Positions 25,452 through 35,210 of a stretch of 64,000 nucleotides of DNA are shown one piece after another. How positions within the stretch are numbered: position 1 is the first letter of the stretch; the number at the start of each line of letters is the position of its first letter. The position numbers and the translations under genes were made by a program. The notes beneath the pieces were generated by a model. The model saw only the letters and a program-made list of their open reading frames with translations. It was not told the DNA's origin and made no database searches. This stretch comes from Vibrio celticus (GTDB lineage Bacteria > Pseudomonadota > Gammaproteobacteria > Enterobacterales > Vibrionaceae): positions 62,001 to 126,000 of the forward strand of contig NZ_AP025464.1 in assembly GCF_024347335.1 (NCBI RefSeq), in the 5' to 3' direction.

Positions 25452-28346
25452 TTATTTTAGGTCGCCGTAACGACTCTCATAAAGGGATGTATGGAATTGC
25501 TTCGCAGCGTCGACGAGTTCTTGGTACGGCGTATCAGTTACTGTTACAAAACCGTTATTGTAGTTTTCACCATCCCATGCTCTCCCTGTTACAGGAGAGT
25601 CGAGGTATTGGAACCAATGCGCGCCAACAAAGTATGGGTTGTCGACAATACTTTGCATGTAATGCTTGAACATATCACCTCGCCATTGTTGAGATTCACC
25701 ACTGATTGGTCCAGGATGGAACATACCGCTGTCCATCGCACCAAAGGCAAACTCACCAATAAAACTTGGTTTATCTAACTCTTCGAGTCGACTCCAGTCC
25801 CCTTTTGACTGAAGATCATAGGCATATAGGTTATAGGACATCACATCTACATACGGTGCTGCCGCTTTTGTAGCTTCTGGTGTGACACCCCAATCAGCAA
25901 AGCGAGAGCCAAGGTAAAGATGATTTGGTAGTTCTTGCTTCACTTCTTCACTGACAATCTTGAAAAATTCATTAGCGTGCAACGTCAAGAACATTGAGAA
26001 GTCAGATTTGATGGCTTCAGTGTACTCTCCAGAAAATTGGTAACCGTTTGAAAGATCATCCCATGATGCCAGCTTCTCACCCCACGCGGTATTGAGTGCA
26101 GAAATCTCACCATATTGTTTTTTTAGTGCGTTGACATACGCGGTTTTCGCAAAGCTATCTTTTGCATCTAAACGCAACGCTCCGATGGCTAGAGAGTAAT
26201 GATTTGCATCAAATTGCATATTGCCCCACGTAAGCTCATTATCAACAAATATGCCAATACACCAAGGGGAGTCAACGACATCTTGGGCAACACCCTTTGC
26301 CATGGTTTTCACCGATGTTCTAAATTCTGGGTCAAATGGGTCGTGCATTGCCCCCCAGTAATCGTTACCGGTTTTTATTTTTTGGTGGTTGCCCACAACC
26401 CATCCGTGAGCGGTGTATGGGACTTTCGTATTGCTGTAGTACCCGGTATCGGACCAGTTTCCCAATGAAGTAAAGCCCCAATCCATCATCCGAGACAGTA
26501 CCACTTCTCGCCAGGTGGTTAGCGCGTCATTAAAAGAGTCAGGTGCGAATTTTCGTTGTAGGTTTGCGCCGTAAAACGAGAAGACTTCACCGTGGTCAAG
26601 AGGCCCATCATGGATCATTTTACTGTATTGATATGACTGTGCTAAAGAATCGTTGTAGTCAGGAAGCCAGCTAAACATGTTGCGTCGTAAATCAGAAAGC
26701 TGAGTTTTCTCTCCTTTTTTATCGAGATATGGAACGCCAGAAATTTCACTTGGACGATAGTTAGCGGTATCTGGTTTTTCTACTTCAGAGAAACCAATAC
26801 CTGTGGTGGTAAAGGTGTCATCTAGTCTAATGTTGTCGAGGCCAGTCGCAAAGTAAAGGTAGCCTTCGGGATCAACAAGTGTCCACTTTCCTTTGACTTT
26901 CTCTGTGCGGAAATAGCCCGTTGCGTCAAGTTTAGGTCCTTTTTTCCAGCCACCAAATTTTGATCTGTCTGGCATTAACGTGGCATTTTTTATTAGGCTG
27001 ATGTCTTCTTTTGCCCGTTGGGTAAGCTGCTTATCATCAGTGACTTTTTCATTCCAGTTTTCTTCCTTATATTGACCATATTGGTCAATTAAGTTTTCAA
27101 ATCGTTTGGAATCTGCCGCGAGATTTGGAAGCAAAGATACTGCCGATATTTCCAGTGTGGCTTCGTTTTGAGGGTTCATTTGGAAGAGTTGAATACTAAC
27201 AATGTTACTGGTGTCCAATTCATCTGCACCCCAGCCAAACCCCATTTGCTGTGCCTGATACGCCTTTCTCGGCGGCAGCCCCCTCATGCCGGCATCAAAC
27301 GTTTGGTCTAAGTTCTTTAGGGTAAAATAGTACGTGCCTTCATCATTGGGTGATAACTGCACGTACCCAGTGCGACTGTGCTTAACGCCGTCTGCCTTAC
27401 CGCCGAGATTGACATCCACATCATCGTCAACACGAACATAGAGTTGAATAGGTGCCTCACCAGTATATTTGAGGTCGAAGCCTAAAGTGATGTCTTCGTA
27501 CTGACTCCAGTCCCACGGTTTATCTTGAGCAATCTTGACTGTTGGATAATCTTCATCTGTACCATAATGAACTTCGAGCGCCTTCTTACCATTGTGTTCC
27601 ACAATGCGAACGTCAGAACCCGTATGGCGCTCAATCATGTCTAGATTGGTGTCATTAAAAGCAATGACCGGTGCAACAATATCAATAGGTGCATCGATCA
27701 CTTTTGTTTCTCGTACTTCGGATTGTACTAAATCCCCCGTTCCTTGGAGAAAATCGACATTGTGAATCAATAACGTTTGTTTTTCTGCAGGTCCAACGGT
27801 GTAGAGTGTCATTTCATACAATTGACGTAAATTGAGCTCTTTTCCCCCACGATAGCCAGGCATTTCCATGGCTGAGCCACTGAAATAAAATTCGATAGTG
27901 CGTTTTTCATTAGGTTTAAGATCAACAGGGAGATCGAGTTGGTGATCAGTCGCACCCATAATACCAATGGTGTCGGCAAGCTTAATTTCGAAGTGTAGCG
28001 GGGCATCGGTTGGGTTTTCAACCTCCATTGAGAACCCACCTTGTGTGTTCCAATCCCATTTTTCATCGGGTGCAAAAATTTTCAAACCTGGCCATTTTGA
28101 GTTGGCTTCGCTTTCGCTAATGGCATCAAACTCAACGGCGAGACTGTGCCCTTGCTTTTTAAAAGTGACATGGCTTGGTTGCATTTTATCCATAATGACA
28201 TCGGACGTCAGATCAAGCTTTGCTGCGGTATTTAAGGTGGTTTCATTGGCCTGTGCTGTTTGTGCTTCCACTTGTGGTGTATACACAAAGCCGCCAACGA
28301 GCGTACCAGCAATCAGAATCGATAAGGCAGATCTTTGAAGTTTCAA
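25452..28346 (-). CDS. GH50 beta-agarase, secreted, TTG start
   Basis: Large secreted enzyme of 964 residues cleaving beta-1,4 bonds of agarose, usually releasing neoagarobiose. The signal peptide is about residues 1-28 (MKLQRSALSILIAGTLVGGF...VEAQ). Two related N-terminal beta-sandwich, CBM-like domains follow (about 35-210 and 215-420, each with WPGLKIF/WDW and ENPTDAP-type strands), then DQYGQ and the GH50 barrel (about 470-960). The acid/base is E704 in FVDNELTWG and the nucleophile E865 in FIGEFAFGA. The start codon is TTG at 28346, backed by AAGGAG six bases upstream. It is divergent from a second GH50 gene, with operator-like sites between them. Confidence 0.95.
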   Translation of the reverse strand: MKLQRSALSILIAGTLVGGFVYTPQVEAQTAQANETTLNTAAKLDLTSDVIMDKMQPSHVTFKKQGHSLAVEFDAISESEANSKWPGLKIFAPDEKWDWNTQGGFSMEVENPTDAPLHFEIKLADTIGIMGATDHQLDLPVDLKPNEKRTIEFYFSGSAMEMPGYRGGKELNLRQLYEMTLYTVGPAEKQTLLIHNVDFLQGTGDLVQSEVRETKVIDAPIDIVAPVIAFNDTNLDMIERHTGSDVRIVEHNGKKALEVHYGTDEDYPTVKIAQDKPWDWSQYEDITLGFDLKYTGEAPIQLYVRVDDDVDVNLGGKADGVKHSRTGYVQLSPNDEGTYYFTLKNLDQTFDAGMRGLPPRKAYQAQQMGFGWGADELDTSNIVSIQLFQMNPQNEATLEISAVSLLPNLAADSKRFENLIDQYGQYKEENWNEKVTDDKQLTQRAKEDISLIKNATLMPDRSKFGGWKKGPKLDATGYFRTEKVKGKWTLVDPEGYLYFATGLDNIRLDDTFTTTGIGFSEVEKPDTANYRPSEISGVPYLDKKGEKTQLSDLRRNMFSWLPDYNDSLAQSYQYSKMIHDGPLDHGEVFSFYGANLQRKFAPDSFNDALTTWREVVLSRMMDWGFTSLGNWSDTGYYSNTKVPYTAHGWVVGNHQKIKTGNDYWGAMHDPFDPEFRTSVKTMAKGVAQDVVDSPWCIGIFVDNELTWGNMQFDANHYSLAIGALRLDAKDSFAKTAYVNALKKQYGEISALNTAWGEKLASWDDLSNGYQFSGEYTEAIKSDFSMFLTLHANEFFKIVSEEVKQELPNHLYLGSRFADWGVTPEATKAAAPYVDVMSYNLYAYDLQSKGDWSRLEELDKPSFIGEFAFGAMDSGMFHPGPISGESQQWRGDMFKHYMQSIVDNPYFVGAHWFQYLDSPVTGRAWDGENYNNGFVTVTDTPYQELVDAAKQFHTSLYESRYGDLK

Positions 28347-28717
28347 GAGGGACTCCTTGTTCCTGTATGATATTGGATGTTCAATATTGGTTTTGTAACA
28401 TTGAATTAAAGTTCAACCAAAAGATCCACAGGTAAACCATTGTTGCTCGTAAAACTGTGACTAGCGTGACTTAAAATGATAAATTTTGAATGGAATATTT
28501 GAACCTGTCCAAATGAACGCGAAATTTATGTTTTATTTATAAAGCTTTGATAGCAGCAATGTTATGTGTTTACTGAGCTTCATCGCTTAATTATAAATAA
28601 AATGACTTTTGCGATACCGATCAAAGATTGGTTTGCTGTGTTGGGTTAGATTGGTTGATGATTCTATTAAGTGCAGCGTATTTATTATGATGCTGCCAGT
28701 TTGAGGTAACTATCTAT
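28347..28717. promoter_or_regulatory. Divergent promoter region between two GH50 genes
   Basis: No gene. It contains ATTGG at 28385, TCAACCAAA at 28413-28421, ACAGG-TAAA-CCATT at 28428-28441, ATTGGTTTG at 28627-28635 and ATTGGTTGA at 28650-28658. These are half or imperfect copies of the agar-regulon palindrome, placed near each of the two gene starts. Confidence 0.55.
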
Positions 28718-30979
28718 ATGTCAGTGTTAGCCAAGGAAGCCGTTATGTTTTCTGAACATGATACGTCAATTTCGTTATTTGATTTCGCAGAAGCAAGTAT
28801 TCCAAGTCAATTTTCGTTTGAAAATATTGAGGCGAAGATCGTATCAAGTGGTGATGGAATTACGGCTAGTAACCATGCACTCAAAATTCATACTCATAGT
28901 AAAGAGAACTTTCATACGTCGATTGTCCTTGAGCCAAGCGATGGTGAAGTATGGGATTGGAGCTTGTTGCCTGCGTTTAGTTTTGCATTTGACGCCACCA
29001 ACGTCGGTCAACGTTCAACACAGCTTTTTATCAATTTATTTGATCACAAAGGGCAGATGCACAGCCGTTGTGCCAACATTCCGTCTCAAACAAGTGACAC
29101 GTATTTAGTCGAATTAAAGGGAGAGTTTCTTAAAGGAAAAACGAACTTTGATTCTGGCTTACGTTCCAACCCAGCCTCTTTTGAGACCCCGTTTACCTAC
29201 GCCACTTGGATGTGGGGTTTAATGAATGTGGATTTGACGAGCATCGTCAAAATTGAATTGAGTATTCACGGTACTTTAATTGATCACGATATCGTCTTTG
29301 ATAATTTTCGATTGATGTTAAACCCAGAGCCAAACCCAGCATTTTTAGAGGGTGTTATTGATCAATATGGTCAAAACCGTGATGCGTCTTATTCTGAAAA
29401 AGTCACCTCTGACGAAGATCTACTTGTTCGTACCAATAATGAATTGCAACAACTCAAAGAAGGTGCGATGCCGGATAGAGGTAAGTTTGGTGGGTACATC
29501 GATGGCCAACGCTTGAAGGCAACGGGTTTCTTTAGGACTGAAAAAATAGAGGGTAAATGGTCGCTGGTTGATCCGGAAGGCTACCCCTACTTTGCGACGG
29601 GGATTGATATCATTCGTCTTGCCAATGCTTACACCATTACTGGTGTTGACTATGACCATAATAAAGTAGAGTCACGCGCCTCCGATGATGTCACGCCAGA
29701 AGACTCAAAAGAGAAAGTTACGGTCCCATATGCTGCTAAAGAAAGTGCCCACATTGCCAATAAAGCGCGTCGTGACATATTCCAGTGGCTACCAAGTTAT
29801 GAGGAACCATTGGGTGAACATTATGCCTACATGCGTGAGTTGTTTGAAGGCCCTGTCGAACGTGGTGAAACCTTCAGCTTTTATGCTGCCAACCTACAAC
29901 GTAAATACGGACAAAATTATTTGGAAAAATGGCGTGAGGTCACGGTCGATAGAATGTTGAACTGGGGTTTTACGTCGCTGGGTAATTGGACAAATCCAGA
30001 ATTTTACCGCAATGAAAAAATTCCTTTTTTTGCGAACGGTTGGATTATTGGTGACTTTAAAACGGTGAGCAGCGGTGATGATTTCTGGGCTGCCTTGCCT
30101 GATCCATTTGATCCAGTCTTCAGAGAGCGTGCTCGTGCGACGGTTACACAGGTACGCGAAGAGATAAAAGAAACGCCATGGTGTGTCGGCATCTTTATCG
30201 ACAACGAGAAAAGCTGGGGCCGAATGGGCACCATCGAAGGTCACCACGGTATTGCGATTCATACCTTGGGTCGTGATGCAGTTGACTGTCCAACTAAATT
30301 AGTCTTTGTTGATACACTCAGAGCAAAATACAACACGATTGAAGCATTAAATGCGCGTTGGGGAACCCGCATTGTTTCATGGGACACTTTAGCCACTGGA
30401 GTTAAGGGGCTTGAGCATAATGAAGCGCAGTTAGAAGATTATGGCATGCTGCTTGAAGTGTTTGCTTCCGAGTATTTCCGTGTCGTAAATGAAGAACTCA
30501 AAGCACAATTACCCAATCATTTGTATCTGGGTGTGCGATTTGCGGATTGGGGGATGACCCCAGACGTGGTACGTGCAGCAGCGAAACACTGTGATGTTAT
30601 TAGCTATAACTATTACAAAGAAGGGTTGCACCCTGAACCATGGAAATTCCTTCCCGAGATTGATATGCCGAGCATTATTGGTGAATATCATATTGGATCA
30701 AAAGACGTGGGTTTCTATCATCCAGGATTGGTCTGCGCTGCCAACCAGCAAGAGCGTAGCGAGATGTATGAGAGTTATATGCATACCGTCATCGATAATC
30801 CCTATTTCGTTGGGGCGCATTGGTTCCAATATATCGATTCACCTATTGCGGGACGTTCATTTGACGGCGAAAATTACAATGTAGGTTTCGTGTCTACTGC
30901 GGATGTGCCGTATGAACCGATGGTTGAAGCTGCGCAAAGACTTCATAGTCAAATGTACAAACGCCGTTATCAAAAATAA
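28718..30979 (+). CDS. GH50 beta-agarase, no signal peptide
   Basis: GH50 enzyme of 753 residues. It has only one N-terminal CBM-like domain (about 15-200) before the linker VIDQYGQNRDASYSEK and the catalytic domain (about 245-745). The acid/base is E497 in FIDNEKSWG and the nucleophile E656 in IIGEYHIGS. There is no signal peptide or lipobox, so the enzyme is probably cytoplasmic and trims imported neoagaro-oligosaccharides to neoagarobiose for GH117. Two starts are possible: ATG 28718 (GAGG upstream) or ATG 28745 (AAGGAAG five bases upstream). It ends in a clear terminator. Confidence 0.94.
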   Translation: MSVLAKEAVMFSEHDTSISLFDFAEASIPSQFSFENIEAKIVSSGDGITASNHALKIHTHSKENFHTSIVLEPSDGEVWDWSLLPAFSFAFDATNVGQRSTQLFINLFDHKGQMHSRCANIPSQTSDTYLVELKGEFLKGKTNFDSGLRSNPASFETPFTYATWMWGLMNVDLTSIVKIELSIHGTLIDHDIVFDNFRLMLNPEPNPAFLEGVIDQYGQNRDASYSEKVTSDEDLLVRTNNELQQLKEGAMPDRGKFGGYIDGQRLKATGFFRTEKIEGKWSLVDPEGYPYFATGIDIIRLANAYTITGVDYDHNKVESRASDDVTPEDSKEKVTVPYAAKESAHIANKARRDIFQWLPSYEEPLGEHYAYMRELFEGPVERGETFSFYAANLQRKYGQNYLEKWREVTVDRMLNWGFTSLGNWTNPEFYRNEKIPFFANGWIIGDFKTVSSGDDFWAALPDPFDPVFRERARATVTQVREEIKETPWCVGIFIDNEKSWGRMGTIEGHHGIAIHTLGRDAVDCPTKLVFVDTLRAKYNTIEALNARWGTRIVSWDTLATGVKGLEHNEAQLEDYGMLLEVFASEYFRVVNEELKAQLPNHLYLGVRFADWGMTPDVVRAAAKHCDVISYNYYKEGLHPEPWKFLPEIDMPSIIGEYHIGSKDVGFYHPGLVCAANQQERSEMYESYMHTVIDNPYFVGAHWFQYIDSPIAGRSFDGENYNVGFVSTADVPYEPMVEAAQRLHSQMYKRRYQK

Positions 30980-30999
30980 AAGGCGTATTAGGTAACCTT

Positions 31000-31029
31000 A
31001 AGGGCTGATATTCATTTATCAGCCCTTTA
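31000..31029 (+). terminator. Terminator after the second GH50 gene
   Basis: AGGGCTGATA, loop TTCATT, TATCAGCCCT, TT. Perfect 10-bp stem 20 bases after the stop and just before the next gene. Confidence 0.8.
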
Positions 31030-31043
31030 CACGGAGAGCGTTC

Positions 31044-31532
31044 ATGATATTACCTAGAAAAGTTGTCGCCTTTTTATTACTGAATACGATACTGTCACCT
31101 TCGTTGTTTGCCTGTGCCTTTCATGATCTTGCCACAGACAATCTGACAGAAGAATTGTCTTATACCGTTGGCTATTACATTAAAGTTGGGCGTACTCAAG
31201 GAAAAATTGAAGAACCAAATAATGACAGTATGGCGATGTACTTGTTTCTGAATTCATTAAACAAACAGTCCGGTGAAGCGACCGTTTTCGATTTTCGACA
31301 ACCTATCGACGGCCACGTGTCGACCATTGATGTGACGAACAAACCTAAACTGGTCGAATACAACCCAAAGCGTCAAGTAGCGATGTTGATAACTGAAATG
31401 GATATATTATGGGGGCTAGCGAAGGGGAATTTTTCTTGGAAGTGGGTGAAATCTGAAGGATTGGCGACGATAAATGGTAGTACTGAGCAACGATCAGAAT
31501 TAGATAAGATATTAAGCGAATTGTATATTTAA
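31044..31532 (+). CDS. Small exported or lipoprotein of unknown function
   Basis: Protein of 162 residues. The N-terminus MILPRKVVAFLLLNTILSPSLFAC is a signal sequence and ends in LFAC, which fits a lipobox, so it may be a lipoprotein. The mature part has no recognised domain; it contains a DFRQPIDGHVSTIDVTNKP strand-rich stretch and AMLITEMDILWGLAKGNFSWKWV. GGAGAG precedes the ATG. It lies 65 bases after a GH50 gene behind a terminator. Family unknown; a periplasmic or outer-membrane accessory role is only a guess from position. Confidence 0.7.
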   Translation: MILPRKVVAFLLLNTILSPSLFACAFHDLATDNLTEELSYTVGYYIKVGRTQGKIEEPNNDSMAMYLFLNSLNKQSGEATVFDFRQPIDGHVSTIDVTNKPKLVEYNPKRQVAMLITEMDILWGLAKGNFSWKWVKSEGLATINGSTEQRSELDKILSELYI

Positions 31533-31967
31533 TCAATAGCTTATAGGATGGGCTTTCATTGTCGTTAGTGCATGAAGTAACAATGATGCCTTTGTTACCA
31601 TGATTATTTCTCTACATGATAATTTATATATAATCATGTTCTGTAATGTGTTTTCTTTATATTAACGGATGGTTATTCCTCCCGTTGTGCCTGTTTTGCA
31701 AGGTGATTTTCCAATTGGTTATTTCTTTATTAAAGTTATGTTATTAGTTATTAGATTCGCATTTATACTTATCAAGTGAATTTTTTAATGAGTGTTCGTA
31801 CTTGTTTTTATGTTGCGACGATTCTGTAGGAAGAATTATACCCTCATGTTTTTAATATGGCTTTGCACGTCTATATAGCTCCATACGTCAATATAAACGC
31901 ATGACCTTATTTTTATATAGGGTCGATGAAATAAAAATACAGAGTGTATTAACATTTAGGAAGAGCG
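31533..31967 (+). promoter_or_regulatory. AT-rich region before the first CRTAC1-like gene
   Basis: No gene and no clear terminator for the small exported protein. It is AT-rich with T-tracts. One half-site ATTGGTTAT (31714-31722) resembles the agar-regulon arm. The ribosome site AGGAAGAG precedes ATG 31968. Confidence 0.35.
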
Positions 31968-34900
31968 ATGAAAGAATATAAAAAAAATGTACTAACCTTA
32001 TCATTACTTGGGTTGCTTTGCATATTACCAGTAACGTCATCAGCAAGTAATGCTCCGGTTATAGTTAAACCTAATCATCCACTAGAGTTTAATGAAACCA
32101 TAGATAGTGCTGTTAAACGACTTGTTTTAGAACTCGATAATCAGGGTGAGTATGCGACAGTGAGTGTTTACGCGGGTGAACAATTGCTTGTCGATAATAT
32201 GAATGTACCATCAAAAGGAAAACAAACCATATCGGCATTGGTGAAATTTTCAAATTTAGGTCAGGTAACATTAAAAGTAAAATCACTCACCTCCTCATTA
32301 GTCATTCATCGCTTAAGTTTAGAGACTGTGGATGACCTCATAGTACCTTATTATGAGGATATTTCAGTAAAAGCAGGGCTTGATAAGGTCAGTTCACTTA
32401 AATATGGTGGACCGTCAGTTGTTGATATAAACAATAATGGCTTTTACGATTTTGTTGTTAATAATCATAATGAAGAAAGTAGTAAACTATATTGGAACAA
32501 TGGTGATGGTACCGTAACAAAACATAATAAAGACCTTTCTCGTTGGTACATGCATGACTTACACGGTACGTCATTTGCAGACTACGATAATGACGGTGAT
32601 TTAGATCTAATATTAGCGCAAGGCGGCGGTAACGGTAGAAATCCATCGAGGAACAATTTTTACCACAATAATAACGGCGAATTTGTGCTTTACACCGGTG
32701 ATGTTGGTATTGAAAGAGGCGCTCGAGGTCGAGGGTCTAAATGGGGAGACTTCAATAAAGATGGCAAGCTCGATTTTGTCATGATTAATGAAAGAGGACT
32801 GTACAAAGAAACGCCGCAGCATCATTTTTATGAAAATGTTGGGAACGGGAAGTTTGAACTTCGTTCAGTTGAAGGCATTGAAAATGCAACCCCAGAACGG
32901 GCATTAATTACCGATTTAAATAACGACGGGATTGATGACATCATTCTCTATGGTCACCGTGATGCGATGTCTGTGTGGTTAGGAAATGGCGACTTTACAT
33001 TTACTAACATCACTTCTCAGTTTCCTAAAGCACTTCGCGATGCCAAACAAATTTCTGCCGTGGTTGATTTAGACATTGATAACAACGGCAGAACCGATTT
33101 GTATTTCGCTCGTGGCAATGAGTTTGAACACGGTCGAGGAGAAGCACCGTCGGTTGATTTTGACCCGGAAACGAAACAGTTTTCCATTAAGCCACGCCCT
33201 TATTTTGGTAAAGATCAGTGGCAGTTTACGGCGAATGGCCCCTTGAAACTGGATAACTACTATTTCCTTGGACAAAACGGGTTTCGTCACAAAGATTATC
33301 CGATATTTTTGGGTAAAGACAAACTGGCGACGGCAGTTCCTTCAGGTGGAGAGTTTGAATTCTCTGCTGAAGATGCACATGGTTGGCCTGATGATATCAA
33401 TAAGAGTGGTGTCTATTTTGGACACATAGGAAACGGGCAGTGGAAAGCCGCATTAGTTCGTAAAGGGGATATTTTTTGGGCATACAAATTTAATCTGACA
33501 GGGGTGACTTCTTACGACTTAGATTTTACGCCAGAAAATCGAAATCTTAGAGATTTCTTGATTCGAAATGATGGCGATAAATTCGTTGATGTGTCCGAAG
33601 AGTGGCAGATTCCTCGTGGTGGTAATGCGCAAGGAGTGACGACGGGGGATTTTAATAACAATGGTAAGCAAGATCTTCTCGTGTATCGCTGGGGCAATGT
33701 TAACCATCGTATTTCTGATCTAATGTTGCTTAATAATAATGGTCGATTTGAAGCGGTCACTATGCATGGAGCGTCAGATGTCGGCGGTCCTGGTTATGGA
33801 GACATGGGGCAAGCGTTTGATTTTGATATGAATGGTCGAACCGATATTTTGAGTGGTAGTGAATTTGGCGAGTGGTATCTCTACAGTAACCAAACAGAAG
33901 GCATCGGCAACTATGCTTTGGTTAGAGTTGGCTATTCACCGAAAGACAATATTGACCCTATTGCGGCGACGGTCACAGTAAAAACAGCAGATGGAAAGTG
34001 GCGCAAACGAGTTGGGTCTGCGGGTGAAATTTTCTCTCAAAGTTTATTGAATATTGTTCATTTTGGTGTCGGTGATGCCAAAGAAATCGAATCCATTGTG
34101 GTGACCTGGAGAAACGGCGAATCTGTAGAGTTTAATAACAAACCGGTCAATAAACAGTATTATACCGACCAATTGGATCCTGAGTCGCTTTCGATTGAAT
34201 CGCCGTTTGAACACATTCGAGAAAACACAGAACTTTCGCTTCGAACCATTCCGTCCCCGATAAACTCTGATGCTTCAGTGGTATGGTCAAGCGACAATAA
34301 TGATGTCCTAGTTGTTACTCAAGATGGTGTGGTTTCTGCGGTTGGACATACGGGTCAATCTGCAACAATTTCGGCCTCAAGTCAGGTGACGGATCTCAAT
34401 ACTTCGCGCACATTCGAATTAGTGGATTGGTACCCGAATCCAATTCAATCTCTGGTGATCTCACCAGAGAAAACAACGTTAATCGAAGGTGAAACGATGA
34501 CGCTTGATGTCGCGGTGGCTCCAGCTCAAGCGGATGATGAAACATTGAGTTGGTCAAGCAGTGATGATGCTATTGCGACGGTAAGCTCTGATGGCGTGAT
34601 TAATGCTTTAAGTGCGGGTGAGGTGACTATTATTGTACAATCTAAGGTGAATACCACCATTGAAAGTGCAACCGTGTTGACCGTCGAGCCAAACATAGAG
34701 GGCTTTGTGAGCATTGTTGGCAGTGATGTGTATGCGCAGCAGCCTATTGTGATTAAAGACAATATGACGGTTAAGGTGGATTATCATGCGGGCACTGAGA
34801 ATAAAGTTATCTCAGCAGATGAAGGCGGCTTACGAATTTGGTTGCGTCATTTTCAACGTAAATGGTTACCACAACGCGATATCGTGTTAGTGGAAGCTGA

Positions 34901-35072
34901 AGCGATTGATACCGAATCTGGGCATGCCAGTTTTACCATTCCTCTTGAAGGCGTCGTTCCAACTAACGAATTACCGGAAGGGCACTTCTACTCGCTTCGA
35001 GCGACATTTACCGCGAGTGATGGCACCATGCACAGCCATGAAATTTATCCGCTTAACTTTGTTGCTAAGTAA
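31968..35072 (+). CDS. CRTAC1-like secreted protein: FG-GAP propeller, ASPIC/UnbV, Big_2
   Basis: Secreted protein of 1034 residues with signal peptide (about 1-28, ending SSASN). It has an N-terminal strand-rich domain (30-130), then many FG-GAP/VCBS calcium-type repeats (about 140-640; for example DINNNGFYDFVVNNH, DYDNDGDLDLILAQGG, DFNKDGKLDFVMIN, DFNNNGKQDLLVYRW). An ASPIC/UnbV segment follows (about 650-730, KRVGSAGEIFSQSLLNIVHFGVG), then two Big_2 domains (735-815, 825-905) and a C-terminal domain. A paralog is at 50696-53968. The layout suggests a surface or periplasmic binding protein rather than an enzyme; no catalytic motif is seen. Function unknown; agar binding is inferred from location. 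Confidence 0.85.
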   Translation: MKEYKKNVLTLSLLGLLCILPVTSSASNAPVIVKPNHPLEFNETIDSAVKRLVLELDNQGEYATVSVYAGEQLLVDNMNVPSKGKQTISALVKFSNLGQVTLKVKSLTSSLVIHRLSLETVDDLIVPYYEDISVKAGLDKVSSLKYGGPSVVDINNNGFYDFVVNNHNEESSKLYWNNGDGTVTKHNKDLSRWYMHDLHGTSFADYDNDGDLDLILAQGGGNGRNPSRNNFYHNNNGEFVLYTGDVGIERGARGRGSKWGDFNKDGKLDFVMINERGLYKETPQHHFYENVGNGKFELRSVEGIENATPERALITDLNNDGIDDIILYGHRDAMSVWLGNGDFTFTNITSQFPKALRDAKQISAVVDLDIDNNGRTDLYFARGNEFEHGRGEAPSVDFDPETKQFSIKPRPYFGKDQWQFTANGPLKLDNYYFLGQNGFRHKDYPIFLGKDKLATAVPSGGEFEFSAEDAHGWPDDINKSGVYFGHIGNGQWKAALVRKGDIFWAYKFNLTGVTSYDLDFTPENRNLRDFLIRNDGDKFVDVSEEWQIPRGGNAQGVTTGDFNNNGKQDLLVYRWGNVNHRISDLMLLNNNGRFEAVTMHGASDVGGPGYGDMGQAFDFDMNGRTDILSGSEFGEWYLYSNQTEGIGNYALVRVGYSPKDNIDPIAATVTVKTADGKWRKRVGSAGEIFSQSLLNIVHFGVGDAKEIESIVVTWRNGESVEFNNKPVNKQYYTDQLDPESLSIESPFEHIRENTELSLRTIPSPINSDASVVWSSDNNDVLVVTQDGVVSAVGHTGQSATISASSQVTDLNTSRTFELVDWYPNPIQSLVISPEKTTLIEGETMTLDVAVAPAQADDETLSWSSSDDAIATVSSDGVINALSAGEVTIIVQSKVNTTIESATVLTVEPNIEGFVSIVGSDVYAQQPIVIKDNMTVKVDYHAGTENKVISADEGGLRIWLRHFQRKWLPQRDIVLVEAEAIDTESGHASFTIPLEGVVPTNELPEGHFYSLRATFTASDGTMHSHEIYPLNFVAK

Positions 35073-35119
35073 AGTTAATGAGTTTGAAACGGATATAATC
35101 GGATATTAGTGTAGAGAAA

Positions 35120-35160
35120 TGATAAAGCCCGGCCTTGAAATCAAGGTCGGGCTTTATTTA
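35120..35160. terminator. Bidirectional terminator between convergent genes
   Basis: ATAAAGCCCGGCCTTGA, AA, TCAAGGTCGGGCTTTAT; long stem with one G-T type mismatch and A/T tracts on both sides. Serves the CRTAC1-like gene and the symporter operon. Confidence 0.9.
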
Positions 35161-35210
35161 TTGCTTTTGCTTATTTTGCGTTGTTGCTTACGTCTAACGT
35201 GACTAATGAG

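Noticed and set aside
25479..25778. Frames antisense to the GH50 genes (also at 60274-60555 and 29894-30262)
   Set aside because: They are opposite-strand shadows of conserved GH50 coding sequence, with no ribosome sites and no family resemblance.
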